DNA of 64,000 nt from Ignavibacterium sp. (GTDB taxonomy: Bacteria > Bacteroidota > Ignavibacteria > Ignavibacteriales > Ignavibacteriaceae). Under the pieces are notes generated by a model. The model was not told where the DNA came from and searched no databases. It worked only from the letters and a program-made list of their open reading frames with translations. Position numbers and translations under genes: made by a program. Below are positions 41,604 to 50,849 of the stretch, in pieces (within the stretch, counting starts at the first letter, position 1; the number at the start of each line of letters is the position of its first letter). The stretch covers positions 106,070 to 170,069 of the forward strand of contig JAGXRK010000044.1 of NCBI GenBank assembly GCA_018335755.1, given 5' to 3'.

Positions 41604-42653
41604 ATGAAAACCATTGGAGTCATAGGAACAGCTAAGAATACCGGTAAAACAACAACATTGTCTTTTCTATTAAAAGGATTTCACTCGAAAGGATTAAATT
41701 TAGCTGTTACAGGAATCGGATATGACGGTGAAGAGATTGATAACATAACAAACCTTCCTAAGCCAAGATTGTATTTTGAAAAAGATACTATTCTTGCTAC
41801 ATCTGAAAAATGTTTAAATAATACAGATGCCCTATTTAATATTATTGCAGAAACTTCTCAGACTACTGCACTGGGAAAAATATTACTAATAAAAGTTACT
41901 CAACCAGGAATGATTGTTATTGCGGGCCCAAACAGTGTTAAGGGACTTCGTGAAATTATCAATCTCATTAATGAAAAAACAAATAGTGATATAGTTTTGG
42001 TTGATGGTTCTATCAACCGTTTATCACCAATGTTTATTCTTGATAAGCTGATCTTTACAACCGGTGCATCAAGAAGTATAAACATAGATCAATTAGTTAA
42101 TGAAATGGCCGTAATTGAAAAAGTTTTTTCTTTTAAGAAATGTATTGAAAACTTTAATAATGAAGATGATAATATTAAAATTGTCTACCCGGATATTAAA
42201 TTAAATCTCTACACAAATACACTCGTAGATGAAGATGACTTCCTTACGCTTGAAAGCTCTTTCAATCAAAATGTTGAAAAGATTATAGTACCAGGGATAA
42301 TATCGGTTGAATTATTATCAGGAAATTTTAACAGGTTAGTAAAACGAATAAACAAACCATTTAAAATAATTTTTAATTCTCCATTTCAAATGCTTTTAAC
42401 TGATGAGTTTATGAACATCTCAGCTCTTCTGGATTTGTTTAATAAGCACAGCGTAGATATTTCTTACAAATATAAACCCAAATTATCAGCAGTTACAATT
42501 AATCCATTTTACCCGGAATTAGAAAACTATAAATATATTTCTTCGTATCTTGACAAAGAGAAATTTCTAAATGAAATGACTTCATCTCTGAAGATTCCTG
42601 TTTTCAATGTTCTGGAACCGGATTCGGAAAAAATTTTTGAATTGCTTAATTAA
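41604..42653 (+). CDS. P-loop ATPase, possible mutase reactivase or chaperone
   Basis: A 349-aa protein beginning immediately after the mutase stop codon. A Walker A 'GTAKNTGKTTT' lies at residues 7-17, after a first strand 'KTIGVI'. 'ILLIKVTQPGMIVIAGPN' and 'DIVLVDGSINRLSPMFIL' supply Walker B-type strands. The C-terminal half has no motif I recognise. Cobalamin aminomutases need ATP-dependent reactivating proteins, and a P-loop protein coupled to the mutase fits such a role; this is inference from context. Confidence 0.65.
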   Translation: MKTIGVIGTAKNTGKTTTLSFLLKGFHSKGLNLAVTGIGYDGEEIDNITNLPKPRLYFEKDTILATSEKCLNNTDALFNIIAETSQTTALGKILLIKVTQPGMIVIAGPNSVKGLREIINLINEKTNSDIVLVDGSINRLSPMFILDKLIFTTGASRSINIDQLVNEMAVIEKVFSFKKCIENFNNEDDNIKIVYPDIKLNLYTNTLVDEDDFLTLESSFNQNVEKIIVPGIISVELLSGNFNRLVKRINKPFKIIFNSPFQMLLTDEFMNISALLDLFNKHSVDISYKYKPKLSAVTINPFYPELENYKYISSYLDKEKFLNEMTSSLKIPVFNVLEPDSEKIFELLN

Positions 42654-42684
42654 TATTGGTTAGTAAAAAAACATATTATTGATT

Positions 42685-44172
42685 ATGGAACATTACGGAT
42701 TCTTATCATTATTACCACCAATTCTTGCCATTCTTTTAGCAATTAAAACACGCCAGGTTTTTGTTTCACTATTATTTGGTATCTGGCTTGGCTGGGTAAT
42801 ACTCAGCGGAGGTAATTTTATTGATGGAAGCAATGCAACTATTCAGGCTTTGGTTGATGTATTTAAGGACAGCGGTAACACACGAACGATAATGTTCAGC
42901 TGTCTCGTTGGTGCATTAATAGCTTTCATTCAGAGATCGGGTGGTGTGGTTGGATTTGTAAATGTTATAAATAATTTTTTAGATCGATTAGAGAAAAAGA
43001 AAATTGGAAAAAGCAGAAAGACAGTTCAACTATTTGCCTGGGCAACGGGTACAGCAATTTTTGTTGAGTCAAGTATAAATGCTCTTACAGTCGGTGCTAT
43101 ATACAGGCCGATTTTTGATAAGCTTAAAATACCGCGTGAAAAATTAGCCTACATCGCTGATTCTATTTCTGCACCCACCTGTATTCTCATTCCGTTAAAT
43201 GCCTGGGGTGCTTATATAATGGGATTAATAGCTGCACAAGGATTTACTAATCCTCTTGGTGTTTTAGTAAAGGCCTTTCCATTTAACTTTTATCCAATGC
43301 TTGCAATGGCAATGGTTCTTTTTATTATTCTCAGTCAAAAAGATTTTGGTCCGATGAAGAAAGCTGAGAAGCGGGCAAAGGAAGAGGGTAAGGTTCTGCG
43401 TGATGGTGCTGTCCCATTAATTTCTTCCGATGTAGTAGCAATGGAGAAAAAGGAGAATGTAAAAGAAAAGGCAATCAATATGATAATTCCGATTGCTGTA
43501 ATGGTTGGAATGATGCCGCTTATGCTTCTCTATACCGGGTGGGGACAGGTTGAAAATATTTCTTCGTTTGAATGGTATGAACAGATATTCTTTGCAATCG
43601 GTAAAGGCTCGGGTTCAACTGCTGTTTTATATTCTGTATTAACTGCAATAATTGTCGGCAGTATTCTGTATATGTCTCAAAAAATATTCACATTTGCTGA
43701 AACTATAGAATTAATCTTCAAAGGTATCAGCGGATTAATTCCTTTAGCATTACTTATGATGCTAGCTTTTGCAATAGGTACAGTATGCCGTGAGTTAGGG
43801 ACCGGAATTTATACCGCTGAGCTTTCAAAGGAATGGTTATCGCCTAACTTTGTTCCGGTTATTGTATTTCTTGTAGCATGCTTTATCGCTTTTTCAACAG
43901 GAACTTCCTGGGGAACATTTGCAATTATGCTCGCTATCGGAATTCCAATGGCACAGGCACTTGATGCTAATGTTTATCTTACAATAGCAGCAGCTTTAGG
44001 CGGTGGAGTTTTTGGTGATCACTGCTCACCAATTTCTGATACAACAATAATTGCTTCAATGGCATCTGCAAGTGATCATATTGATCATGTTAAAACTCAG
44101 TTGCCTTATGCACTGATTGCCGGGGCTATTGCAGCTTTAATGTATTTAGTCCTTGGAATATTGATTCATTAA
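42685..44172 (+). CDS. NhaC-family Na+/H+ antiporter or amino-acid transporter
   Basis: A 495-aa integral membrane protein with about 11-12 hydrophobic helices. NhaC-type motifs include 'PPILAILLAIKTRQVFVSLLFGIWLGW', 'ASINALTVGAIYRP'-like helix 4, 'PTCILIPLNAWGAYIMGLI', 'STGTSWGTFAIMLAIGIPMA' and 'GGGVFGDHCSPISDTTIIASMAS'. Members exchange Na+ and H+ or substrate and product amines; one is regularly found in ornithine and lysine fermentation clusters. Here it is the last gene of the mutase cluster and probably imports the substrate or balances charge. The ATG at 42685 lacks a good ribosome binding site. Confidence 0.88.
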   Translation: MEHYGFLSLLPPILAILLAIKTRQVFVSLLFGIWLGWVILSGGNFIDGSNATIQALVDVFKDSGNTRTIMFSCLVGALIAFIQRSGGVVGFVNVINNFLDRLEKKKIGKSRKTVQLFAWATGTAIFVESSINALTVGAIYRPIFDKLKIPREKLAYIADSISAPTCILIPLNAWGAYIMGLIAAQGFTNPLGVLVKAFPFNFYPMLAMAMVLFIILSQKDFGPMKKAEKRAKEEGKVLRDGAVPLISSDVVAMEKKENVKEKAINMIIPIAVMVGMMPLMLLYTGWGQVENISSFEWYEQIFFAIGKGSGSTAVLYSVLTAIIVGSILYMSQKIFTFAETIELIFKGISGLIPLALLMMLAFAIGTVCRELGTGIYTAELSKEWLSPNFVPVIVFLVACFIAFSTGTSWGTFAIMLAIGIPMAQALDANVYLTIAAALGGGVFGDHCSPISDTTIIASMASASDHIDHVKTQLPYALIAGAIAALMYLVLGILIH

Positions 44173-44261
44173 TGATGAATATTGATTAATTTTATTTTAC
44201 TATACTGCTGAAAATCTATATTTTTTGAGTGTATTTAATAATTTTTTGATAGGATATTATC

Positions 44262-45182
44262 GTGAAATATTTGATTGGAATGGATGGCGGGGGAACAAAA
44301 ACTAAATGCATTTTAACAGACTTAGAATTAAATATAATATTTGAAACTACAGGCGGTCCCTCCAATTTTTTAATGCTTGGAAATGATAAAGTTGCTGAAA
44401 CTATCCTTGCGCTGATCACAGAGTGTGTTCAAAATCAAAAAATTGATTCTAATGCTATAGAGTCAATAGTACTTGGAACAACCGGCGGCGGCAGGAGGAG
44501 TGATGCAGAATCCCTTGAAAATTCTATTAACGAAATCACCATATCAAAAAGTATAGCATTGAAAAATTTCAAAGTTGAAAGCGATGCACGTATTGCTCTC
44601 GAAGGTGCATTTTCTGGTAAGCCGGGAAGTATTTTAATTGCCGGAACCGGTTCCATTATGTTTGGTAAAGATGCAAAAGGTCAAATTCATCGTGTTGGCG
44701 GATTTGGAAGATTCCTTGGTGACGAAGGCAGCGGTTATAGAATTGGTCAACGTGGCTTGAACGCTGTTGCAAAAGATTTTGACGGAAGAGGTAATAAAAC
44801 TTTAATGACAGAACTTGTCTTGAAACAGTTTTCAATTTCTTCACCTGAAATGCTTATCACTGAAATTTACAGAAATAACTTTGACATCGCCTCGGCAGCT
44901 CCGATAGTTCTGGAAGCAGCAGAAAAGAATGATAAAGAGGCAATAAAAATTATTGAGTCCGAAGCTGATGAAATGATTTTGCATATTTTTGCTATGAAAC
45001 AAATACTTAACGAAAAAACTTTTTATGTTTCCTTTATCGGAAGTCTTCTTACGAAAGAGAATTATTATTCATACCTGTTCAAAGAAAAAGTTGTAAAAAA
45101 ATTCAGTAATGTTGTTATTAAGGAAGCTGAAAATCCACCTGAAATAGGTGCCGTTCTGATGGCGAAAAATAGTATTAACTAA
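44262..45182 (+). CDS. N-acetylglucosamine kinase-like protein (BadF/BadG family)
   Basis: A 306-aa ASKHA-fold kinase. 'GMDGGGTKTKCILTD' (residues 6-20) is the phosphate-1 motif, 'ILIAGTGSIMFGKD' the phosphate-2 loop, and 'GGFGRFLGDEGSGYRIG' the family's sugar-binding segment typical of GlcNAc kinases. A GTG start follows a weak GGATAT site. With the AmpG-like permease gene next, phosphorylation of imported GlcNAc or anhydro-MurNAc during cell-wall recycling is the natural reading, although the BadF family also includes enzyme activators. Confidence 0.82.
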   Translation: MKYLIGMDGGGTKTKCILTDLELNIIFETTGGPSNFLMLGNDKVAETILALITECVQNQKIDSNAIESIVLGTTGGGRRSDAESLENSINEITISKSIALKNFKVESDARIALEGAFSGKPGSILIAGTGSIMFGKDAKGQIHRVGGFGRFLGDEGSGYRIGQRGLNAVAKDFDGRGNKTLMTELVLKQFSISSPEMLITEIYRNNFDIASAAPIVLEAAEKNDKEAIKIIESEADEMILHIFAMKQILNEKTFYVSFIGSLLTKENYYSYLFKEKVVKKFSNVVIKEAENPPEIGAVLMAKNSIN

Positions 45183-45223
45183 AGCAGTCATTCTGAAGTT
45201 GTAAATATTCAACAGGAGTTTAA

Positions 45224-46507
45224 ATGTCTAAAGAAAAAGCTGAGAACAGAAATCCATGGTTCTGGATACCATCACTCTATTATGCTCAGGGTATTCCTTA
45301 TGTAGTTGTAATGACTGTCTCGGTGATAATGTATAAACGATTGGATATATCTAATACTGATATTGCACTTTATACAAGCTGGCTTTATCTGCCCTGGGTA
45401 ATAAAACCATTGTGGAGTCCGGTTGTTGACATCTTTAAAAAGAAAAGAAACTGGATACTAGTTATGCAGCTTATTGTTGGTGCAGGATTAGCTGGAGTAG
45501 CATTAACTATACCTGTTTCAAATTTCTTCCAGTATTCTCTTGCATTTCTCTGGTTAGTTGCCTTCAGTTCTGCAACACATGACATTGCTGCTGACGGTTT
45601 TTATATGCTTGGTTTATCACAGCGTGATCAAGCCTGGTTTGTTGGAATACGTTCAACTTTTTATCGCCTGTCAATGATTACAGGACAAGGATTGCTAGTA
45701 ATTCTAGCCGGCTTTTTAGAAACATCTACCGGGAATATTCCATTAGCCTGGTCAATCACATTTTTTATTCTCGCAGGATTGTTTATGATATTTTTTGTAT
45801 ATCATAAATTCATCCTTCCGTACCCGTCTAAAGATGTTTCTGCCAGAAAAGATGAATCAAGTTCGGTACTGGATGAATTCCTTAAAACTTTTACTGCTTT
45901 CTTCAAACGAAAAAATATCGGGATAATACTTGGATTTATTTTGCTGTATCGATTTGCAGAATCACAACTTGTAAAATTAGCCACACCTTTTTTATTGGAT
46001 CCGCAGGAAGCAGGGGGGATTGGATTAACAACAAGTGAGATCGGACTTGTTTATGGTACTATAGGAGTTATTTGTTTGACCCTCGGCGGAATAATTGGCG
46101 GTATTGTTATAGCAAAACAAGGATTAAAGTTTTGGTTATGGCCTATGATTATAGCAATAAATTTACCGGATCTTGTTTATGTTTTTCTGGCATTTACTCA
46201 AACAACAAATCTTTGGCTTGTCAGTTTAATGGTTGGTATTGAACAGCTTGGTTATGGATTCGGTTTTACCGCTTACATGCTTTTCCTTATTTACATTTCA
46301 GATGGTGAATACAAAACTTCACATTATGCAATCGCCACGGGGTTCATGGCACTTGGTATGATGATTCCCGGAATGTGGAGCGGCTGGCTTCAGGAATTAA
46401 TCGGCTATCAGAACTTCTTTATATGGATATGCATTGCAACTATACCGGGATTCATAATGGCTAAACTTGTTAAAATTGATCCGGAGTTTGGTAAAAAATC
46501 AGAATAG
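45224..46507 (+). CDS. AmpG-like MFS muropeptide permease
   Basis: A 427-aa transporter with 12 hydrophobic segments. The start 'NPWFWIPSLYYAQGIPYVVVMTVSVIMYKRLDISNTDIALYTSWLYLPWVIKPLWSPVVD' and 'SSATHDIAADGFYMLGLSQRDQAWFVGIRSTFYRLSMITG' are close to AmpG permeases, which import GlcNAc-anhydro-MurNAc peptides. 'CAGGAG' precedes the ATG. It lies 41 bp after the kinase-like gene, forming a probable two-gene recycling unit. Confidence 0.85.
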   Translation: MSKEKAENRNPWFWIPSLYYAQGIPYVVVMTVSVIMYKRLDISNTDIALYTSWLYLPWVIKPLWSPVVDIFKKKRNWILVMQLIVGAGLAGVALTIPVSNFFQYSLAFLWLVAFSSATHDIAADGFYMLGLSQRDQAWFVGIRSTFYRLSMITGQGLLVILAGFLETSTGNIPLAWSITFFILAGLFMIFFVYHKFILPYPSKDVSARKDESSSVLDEFLKTFTAFFKRKNIGIILGFILLYRFAESQLVKLATPFLLDPQEAGGIGLTTSEIGLVYGTIGVICLTLGGIIGGIVIAKQGLKFWLWPMIIAINLPDLVYVFLAFTQTTNLWLVSLMVGIEQLGYGFGFTAYMLFLIYISDGEYKTSHYAIATGFMALGMMIPGMWSGWLQELIGYQNFFIWICIATIPGFIMAKLVKIDPEFGKKSE

Positions 46508-46557
46508 AGTTTAATTCATTATATTTATAAAAAACTGAAGTTACGCATACGATTATA

Positions 46558-46830
46558 TTGAATAGCCCCACCCTTCAGGGTGGGGGAAAGAAGCCGCCCG
46601 AATCCCGGGGCTTTAGCCCAATAATAAATATTAAATGTGACTAATGTAGTGCTTGTTTGATTTAATTTCACCCCGACATAAAGGGCTTGTTGCATAACTC
46701 GGAAAGTGTCATTTCGAAGGAGTCTTCGACTGAGAAATCCTTCAATATGTAACGAAAAAGATTTCTCCCGTTGGTCGAAATGACAATTATGTGACTTCTG
46801 CAAAAGACCCTAAATGTCGGGGCTATTCAA
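46558..46830. repeat. Composite palindromic repeat between the permease and peptidase genes
   Basis: The gap between the AmpG-like and M3 peptidase genes is filled by nested inverted repeats. TTGAATAGCCCC (46558-46569) pairs with GGGGCTATTCAA (46819-46830) at the outside. CCCCACCCT/AGGGTGGGG (46566-46574, 46577-46585) makes a tight hairpin. CCCCGACA (46671-46678) and TGTCGGGG (46815-46822) flank a small inserted element, described separately. No coding potential is evident. Confidence 0.6.
46683..46810. mobile_element. 128-bp MITE-like element inserted in the loop of a palindrome
   Basis: The element starts GGGCTTGTTGCATAACTC and ends with the inverse of GGGTCTTTTGCAGAAGTC, imperfect terminal inverted repeats of a kind seen at insertion-sequence tips. 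It is flanked by TAAA on both sides (46679-46682 and 46811-46814), a likely 4-bp target duplication. Removing the element and one TAAA restores CCCCGACATAAATGTCGGGG, a perfect hairpin. Inside lies a second palindrome with GTCATTTCGA (46708-46717) and TCGAAATGAC (46775-46784). It carries no transposase. Confidence 0.6.
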
Positions 46831-46885
46831 ATTTAAGTCTGCAAACTTCAGTATAACATTATTAATCAATAATCAGGGTGAGATT

Positions 46886-49018
46886 ATGAAAAAATTTATT
46901 TTATTCACTGTATTTTTTTTAACTGCATTTTCTATTTATATGCACGCACAAACAGAAACAGCTCAGAATCCATTTTTTATGGAATGGACTACACCATTTC
47001 AAACACCTCCTTTTGATCAGATAAAGGATGAGCACTTTCTCCCGGCTTTAATGGAAGGAATAAATCAAAGACGTGCAGAGATAGATAATATTTTAAATAA
47101 CCCTGATGCTCCAACTTTTGAAAATACAATCGGAGCAATGGAGAAGAGCGGTAAATTTCTTTCTAAAGTCAGTAGAGTATTTTCAAATCTGAACAGTGCT
47201 AACTCTAATCCTAATTTGCAAAAAGTTGCTGAACAGATAACACCTGAATTATCAAAGTTAAGCAATGATATTTACCTTAACGAAACTCTGTTTAGCAGAA
47301 TAAAATCAGTCTATGATGAAAAAGATAATTCAGAACTTAATAAAGAAGAATTAAGGGTTCTTGAAAATTATTATCTCGATTTTGTACGAAGTGGAATTGC
47401 TCTAAATAATGAAGACAAATCCAAACTCAAAGAAATCAATAACGAATTGAGCATGCTGCAGTTGAAGTTTGGTGATAATCTTCGTAAAGAAACAAATGCA
47501 ATCGGATTAGTTATAGAAAATAAAGATGATCTTGTTGGACTTCCGGATGCAGTAATTCAAGGAGCGAAGGAATTAGCAGAACAGAATGGTATGAAAGGGA
47601 AGTGGGCTTTTAATCTTCAAAGACCAAGCTTTACTCCGTTTCTGCAATACTCTGAAAAACGAGAGCTAAGAGAAATTCTTTACAAAGCGTATCTGAACCG
47701 CGGTAATAACAACAACGAAAGCGATAACAAAGAAATATTATCAAAGATAGCCTCGCTAAGAGTGAAGAAGGCAAATCTTCTTGGATATAATACTTATGCC
47801 GATTTCAAACTTGAAAGAAATATGGCGAAAAACTCTGAGAATGTTTTGAAGTTTTTAAATGATTTGTGGACACCCTCACTCGCTCAGGCAAAAATTGAAG
47901 CAGGTGATATGCAGAAATTAATTGAACAGGAAGGAAAAGATTTTAAGCTGGAAGGTTGGGACTGGTGGTATTACGCTGAGAAAGTAAAAAAAGAGAAGTA
48001 TGCATTAGATGAAGAAATGATTCGTCCTTATTTCAAAATGGAAAATGTTCGTCAGGGTGCTTTTGAGATTGCAGCGAGGTTATGGGGAATTCAGTTTATA
48101 AAACTTAATAATGTTTCAGTTTATCAACCTGATGTAGAAGTTTATGAAGTAAAGGAAGCAGATGGCACTCATATAGGATTGCTTTATACTGATTACTATC
48201 CCCGAAGTGGAAAAAGAGCAGGAGCCTGGGCAAGCAGTTACCGAAGTCAATCCAATATGGATGGTGAGTATATTAATCCCTTAGTCATAAATGTTGGAAA
48301 TTTTTCTAAACCTATAGAAGGTAAACCCGCTTTACTTAGCTTTGATGAAGTAAATACTTTGTTCCATGAATTTGGTCACGGGTTGAATTCATTATTCAGC
48401 AAGTCGATTTATCCCGGTGCAAAACGTTCTCCGGTGGATTTTGTCGAACTGCCTTCACAAATAATGGAGAACTGGGCAGCTCATCCTGATGTTCTTAAAA
48501 TGTATGCAAAGCATTATGAAACCGGCGAGGTGATTCCCGATGAGTTGATTGAAAAAATTCAGAAGTCGCAGTATTTCAATAAAGGATTTGAAACAGCAGA
48601 ATATCTGGCAGCTTCTTTCCTTGATATGGATTGGCATACATTAACTACTTCAGAACTGCAGGAAACAATAACGTTTGAAGAAAAAAGTTTAAACAGAATC
48701 GGATTGATTTCTGAGATCGCTGCAAGATATCAAAGCACAAACTTTAATCACATATTCGGAGGCGATGGTTATTCTGCCGGGTATTATGGCTATTACTGGG
48801 CTGCTGTACTCGATGCAGATGCATTCGAAGCATTTCTTGAAACTGATTTGTTCGATCAGAAAACGGCAGAGCTTTTCAGAACTCACATTCTTGAAAGAAG
48901 CGGCAGTGAAGATCCGATGGATTTGTACATTAAGTTCAGAGGAAGAGAACCTGAAGTTGATGCACTTTTGAAAAGGTTTGGATTTGATAGATCAAAGGAT
49001 GCTATTGGATCGAAATAA
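46886..49018 (+). CDS. M3-family metallopeptidase (oligopeptidase/dipeptidyl carboxypeptidase type)
   Basis: A 710-aa zinc peptidase with a signal peptide ('KKFILFTVFFLTAFSIYMHAQ'), so it is periplasmic or surface-located. The catalytic HExxH is H494-E495-x-x-H498 ('LFHEFGHGLNSLF'), followed by the third-ligand region 'VELPSQIMENWAAHPDVL'. 'FGGDGYSAGYYGYYWAAVLDADAFEAF' is the conserved C-terminal block. I place the start at 46886, with 'AGGGTGAG' just upstream; an in-frame ATG 72 bp earlier would hide the signal peptide and lies in repeat sequence. It probably trims short peptides such as murein or protein digestion products. Confidence 0.9.
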   Translation: MKKFILFTVFFLTAFSIYMHAQTETAQNPFFMEWTTPFQTPPFDQIKDEHFLPALMEGINQRRAEIDNILNNPDAPTFENTIGAMEKSGKFLSKVSRVFSNLNSANSNPNLQKVAEQITPELSKLSNDIYLNETLFSRIKSVYDEKDNSELNKEELRVLENYYLDFVRSGIALNNEDKSKLKEINNELSMLQLKFGDNLRKETNAIGLVIENKDDLVGLPDAVIQGAKELAEQNGMKGKWAFNLQRPSFTPFLQYSEKRELREILYKAYLNRGNNNNESDNKEILSKIASLRVKKANLLGYNTYADFKLERNMAKNSENVLKFLNDLWTPSLAQAKIEAGDMQKLIEQEGKDFKLEGWDWWYYAEKVKKEKYALDEEMIRPYFKMENVRQGAFEIAARLWGIQFIKLNNVSVYQPDVEVYEVKEADGTHIGLLYTDYYPRSGKRAGAWASSYRSQSNMDGEYINPLVINVGNFSKPIEGKPALLSFDEVNTLFHEFGHGLNSLFSKSIYPGAKRSPVDFVELPSQIMENWAAHPDVLKMYAKHYETGEVIPDELIEKIQKSQYFNKGFETAEYLAASFLDMDWHTLTTSELQETITFEEKSLNRIGLISEIAARYQSTNFNHIFGGDGYSAGYYGYYWAAVLDADAFEAFLETDLFDQKTAELFRTHILERSGSEDPMDLYIKFRGREPEVDALLKRFGFDRSKDAIGSK

Positions 49019-49047
49019 TCATCCCTCTGTGAAACTAAGTGCTCTAA

Positions 49048-49086
49048 GTGTCTTAGTGGTTAAAGAATGCTTTACCACTAAGACAC
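49048..49086. repeat. Long hairpin between convergent genes
   Basis: GTGTCTTAGTGGT (49048-49060) pairs perfectly with ACCACTAAGACAC (49074-49086), with further pairing in the loop. It is located between the convergent M3 peptidase and amidohydrolase genes and may act as a bidirectional terminator, although it lacks a T tract. The 'CTAAGTGTCTTAGTGG' sequence reads like a dispersed repeat. Confidence 0.6.
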
Positions 49087-49125
49087 TAAGGACACTAAGA
49101 AACACTTAGGTAGCATATAATCGAA

Positions 49126-50784
49126 CTACTTCTTATAAATAATCTTCCCATCAAACACAGTCATCTCAACAACTACATTTTCTATTTTAATAGGATCAAT
49201 AGAAAGAATATCATCACTAAGTACAACAAGGTCGGCTAACTTACCAACTTCAATACTTCCCTTAATATTCTCTTCAAAGGATGCGTAAGCTGAATTAATT
49301 GTATAGCATTTGATTGCATCTTCAACAGAAATTTTCTGTTCTGGTACCCAGCCGTCAGGATTTTTTCCATCAAGCGTTCTGCGTGTAACTGCTGCATAAA
49401 TTCCCCACAACGGATTTAATGGAGCTACATACCAGTCAGTTCCAAAGCAAAGTTTCACTCCTGCTTCTAAAAATGATTTAAAGGGATAAGTATATTTTAT
49501 GCGTTCCGGACCAATCCTTTTTTCAGCCCATACACCGTCATCAATGCAGTGATAGGGTTGTGCAGAAGCAATCACACCCAACTCAGCAAATCTTGGTATA
49601 TCCTCAAATCTCACGTGCTGAGCATGTTCGATTCTGAATCTCCTGTCCCATTCAGGATTTTCATTTATTATTTTTTCAAACAAATCAAGCATATATGAGT
49701 TTGCCTTATCACCGATAGCATGAACGGAAAGCTGTAATTTAATTTTATCAGCATCGGTACACCATTTATCCATACTTCCGTCTGTGATAATATCCATCGC
49801 TAATCCGGTTGTAAGTGTATCCTGATCATATCTTTCAAAAAACCATGCAGTGCTTGATCCAAGCGAACCATCGGCGAAGGCTTTTAGTGAACCCATTCTT
49901 AGATAATCATCTCCATAACCGGCAGTTATTTTTTTATTTACGTGATCCCTATAATCAGAGATAGGCCAGCGTGTAAAAATTCTGGCGGTTAATTTACCTT
50001 CATCTTTTGCTTTTTGAAAAGCGGTTAATGCAGCACCATAGGTAATATCCTGTACACTTGTAATTCCAAGTCTTTTAGTTTCTTCGAGAGCTGCAAGCAA
50101 TGCTTCATAATTTTCTTCTGCTGTCGGATCCGGAATCAGTTTATTTATAAAGTACATTGCATTATCTTTAAGTACACCGGTAGGTTCCCCGGTAACAGGA
50201 TCTTTAACTATCAAACCGCCATCGGGACTTTCTGTATCTTTTGTAATACCTGCCATCTTAAGTGCCAGAGAATTTGCAACTCCCATATGACCATCAAGTC
50301 TGTCAACAAATACAGGTTGATCAGGAACGGCTTCATCAAGCATTTCTTTGGTGGGAAGATCATTTACTTCCCATTTTTCATGATCCCAGTATCCGCCGGT
50401 TATCCATTTTCCGGGATGAGCTTTTGCATAGTCCTTAAGAATCTGTTTGAACTCAGTTGTTGTGTTAGCCGGACGAAGATCTATTCCAAGTAAATAAAAA
50501 CCTCCGCCGATAAAATGAACATGATTATCAATAAAACCCGGCATCATAAGTTTACCTTTAAGATCAACAACTTTTGTGGATTCATCAATTAGTTTGTCAG
50601 CATCCGCATTCGAACCAACGAAAGAAATTTTATTTCCTTCAATTATAACCGATTCTGCCAGTGGTTGATTTTCATTTACCGTATAGATCTTACCATTGAT
50701 AAAAGCTGTTTTCATTTGCTGTGCCTGTAAAAAATTTGGAAGTGAAATAATGAAAAATAACAAAGTAATAATTCTGAATTTCAT
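49126..50784 (-). CDS. Amidohydrolase, YtcJ-like
   Basis: A 552-aa exported metal-dependent hydrolase of the amidohydrolase superfamily. After a signal peptide ('MKFRIITLLFFIISLPNFLQAQ'), it shows 'KLMMPGFIDNHVHF' with the HxH metal site, 'VDRLDGHMGVANSLAL', 'QLSVHAIGDKANS', 'RIEHAQHV' and 'CFGTDWYVAPLNPL' with the catalytic aspartate. The family includes amide and formamide hydrolases; the natural substrate is not predictable. GAGGT is just upstream of the chosen ATG; an earlier ATG would place 17 residues before the signal peptide. Confidence 0.9.
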   Translation of the reverse strand: MKFRIITLLFFIISLPNFLQAQQMKTAFINGKIYTVNENQPLAESVIIEGNKISFVGSNADADKLIDESTKVVDLKGKLMMPGFIDNHVHFIGGGFYLLGIDLRPANTTTEFKQILKDYAKAHPGKWITGGYWDHEKWEVNDLPTKEMLDEAVPDQPVFVDRLDGHMGVANSLALKMAGITKDTESPDGGLIVKDPVTGEPTGVLKDNAMYFINKLIPDPTAEENYEALLAALEETKRLGITSVQDITYGAALTAFQKAKDEGKLTARIFTRWPISDYRDHVNKKITAGYGDDYLRMGSLKAFADGSLGSSTAWFFERYDQDTLTTGLAMDIITDGSMDKWCTDADKIKLQLSVHAIGDKANSYMLDLFEKIINENPEWDRRFRIEHAQHVRFEDIPRFAELGVIASAQPYHCIDDGVWAEKRIGPERIKYTYPFKSFLEAGVKLCFGTDWYVAPLNPLWGIYAAVTRRTLDGKNPDGWVPEQKISVEDAIKCYTINSAYASFEENIKGSIEVGKLADLVVLSDDILSIDPIKIENVVVEMTVFDGKIIYKK

Positions 50785-50812
50785 ATATACCTCAGAATAA
50801 TTGAAAGTGAAT

Positions 50813-50841
50813 CGGAGAATGGAAATAAGGTACATTCTCCG
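50813..50841 (-). terminator. Stem-loop after the secreted amidase gene
   Basis: CGGAGAATG (50813-50821) pairs with CATTCTCCG (50833-50841) in the gap between the amidase stop and the amidohydrolase start on the minus strand. There is no strong T tract, so termination may be partial, allowing some read-through into the amidohydrolase gene. Confidence 0.5.
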
Positions 50842-50849
50842 GAATTAAT

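Noticed and set aside
44262..45182. Activator of a dehydratase (BadF-type) for the mutase cluster
   Set aside because: The 'GDEGSGYRIG' segment is typical of GlcNAc kinases and the next gene is an AmpG-like permease, so a sugar kinase is more likely.
46814..46885. Extended start of the M3 peptidase
   Set aside because: The extra codons are in repeat sequence and would bury the signal peptide.
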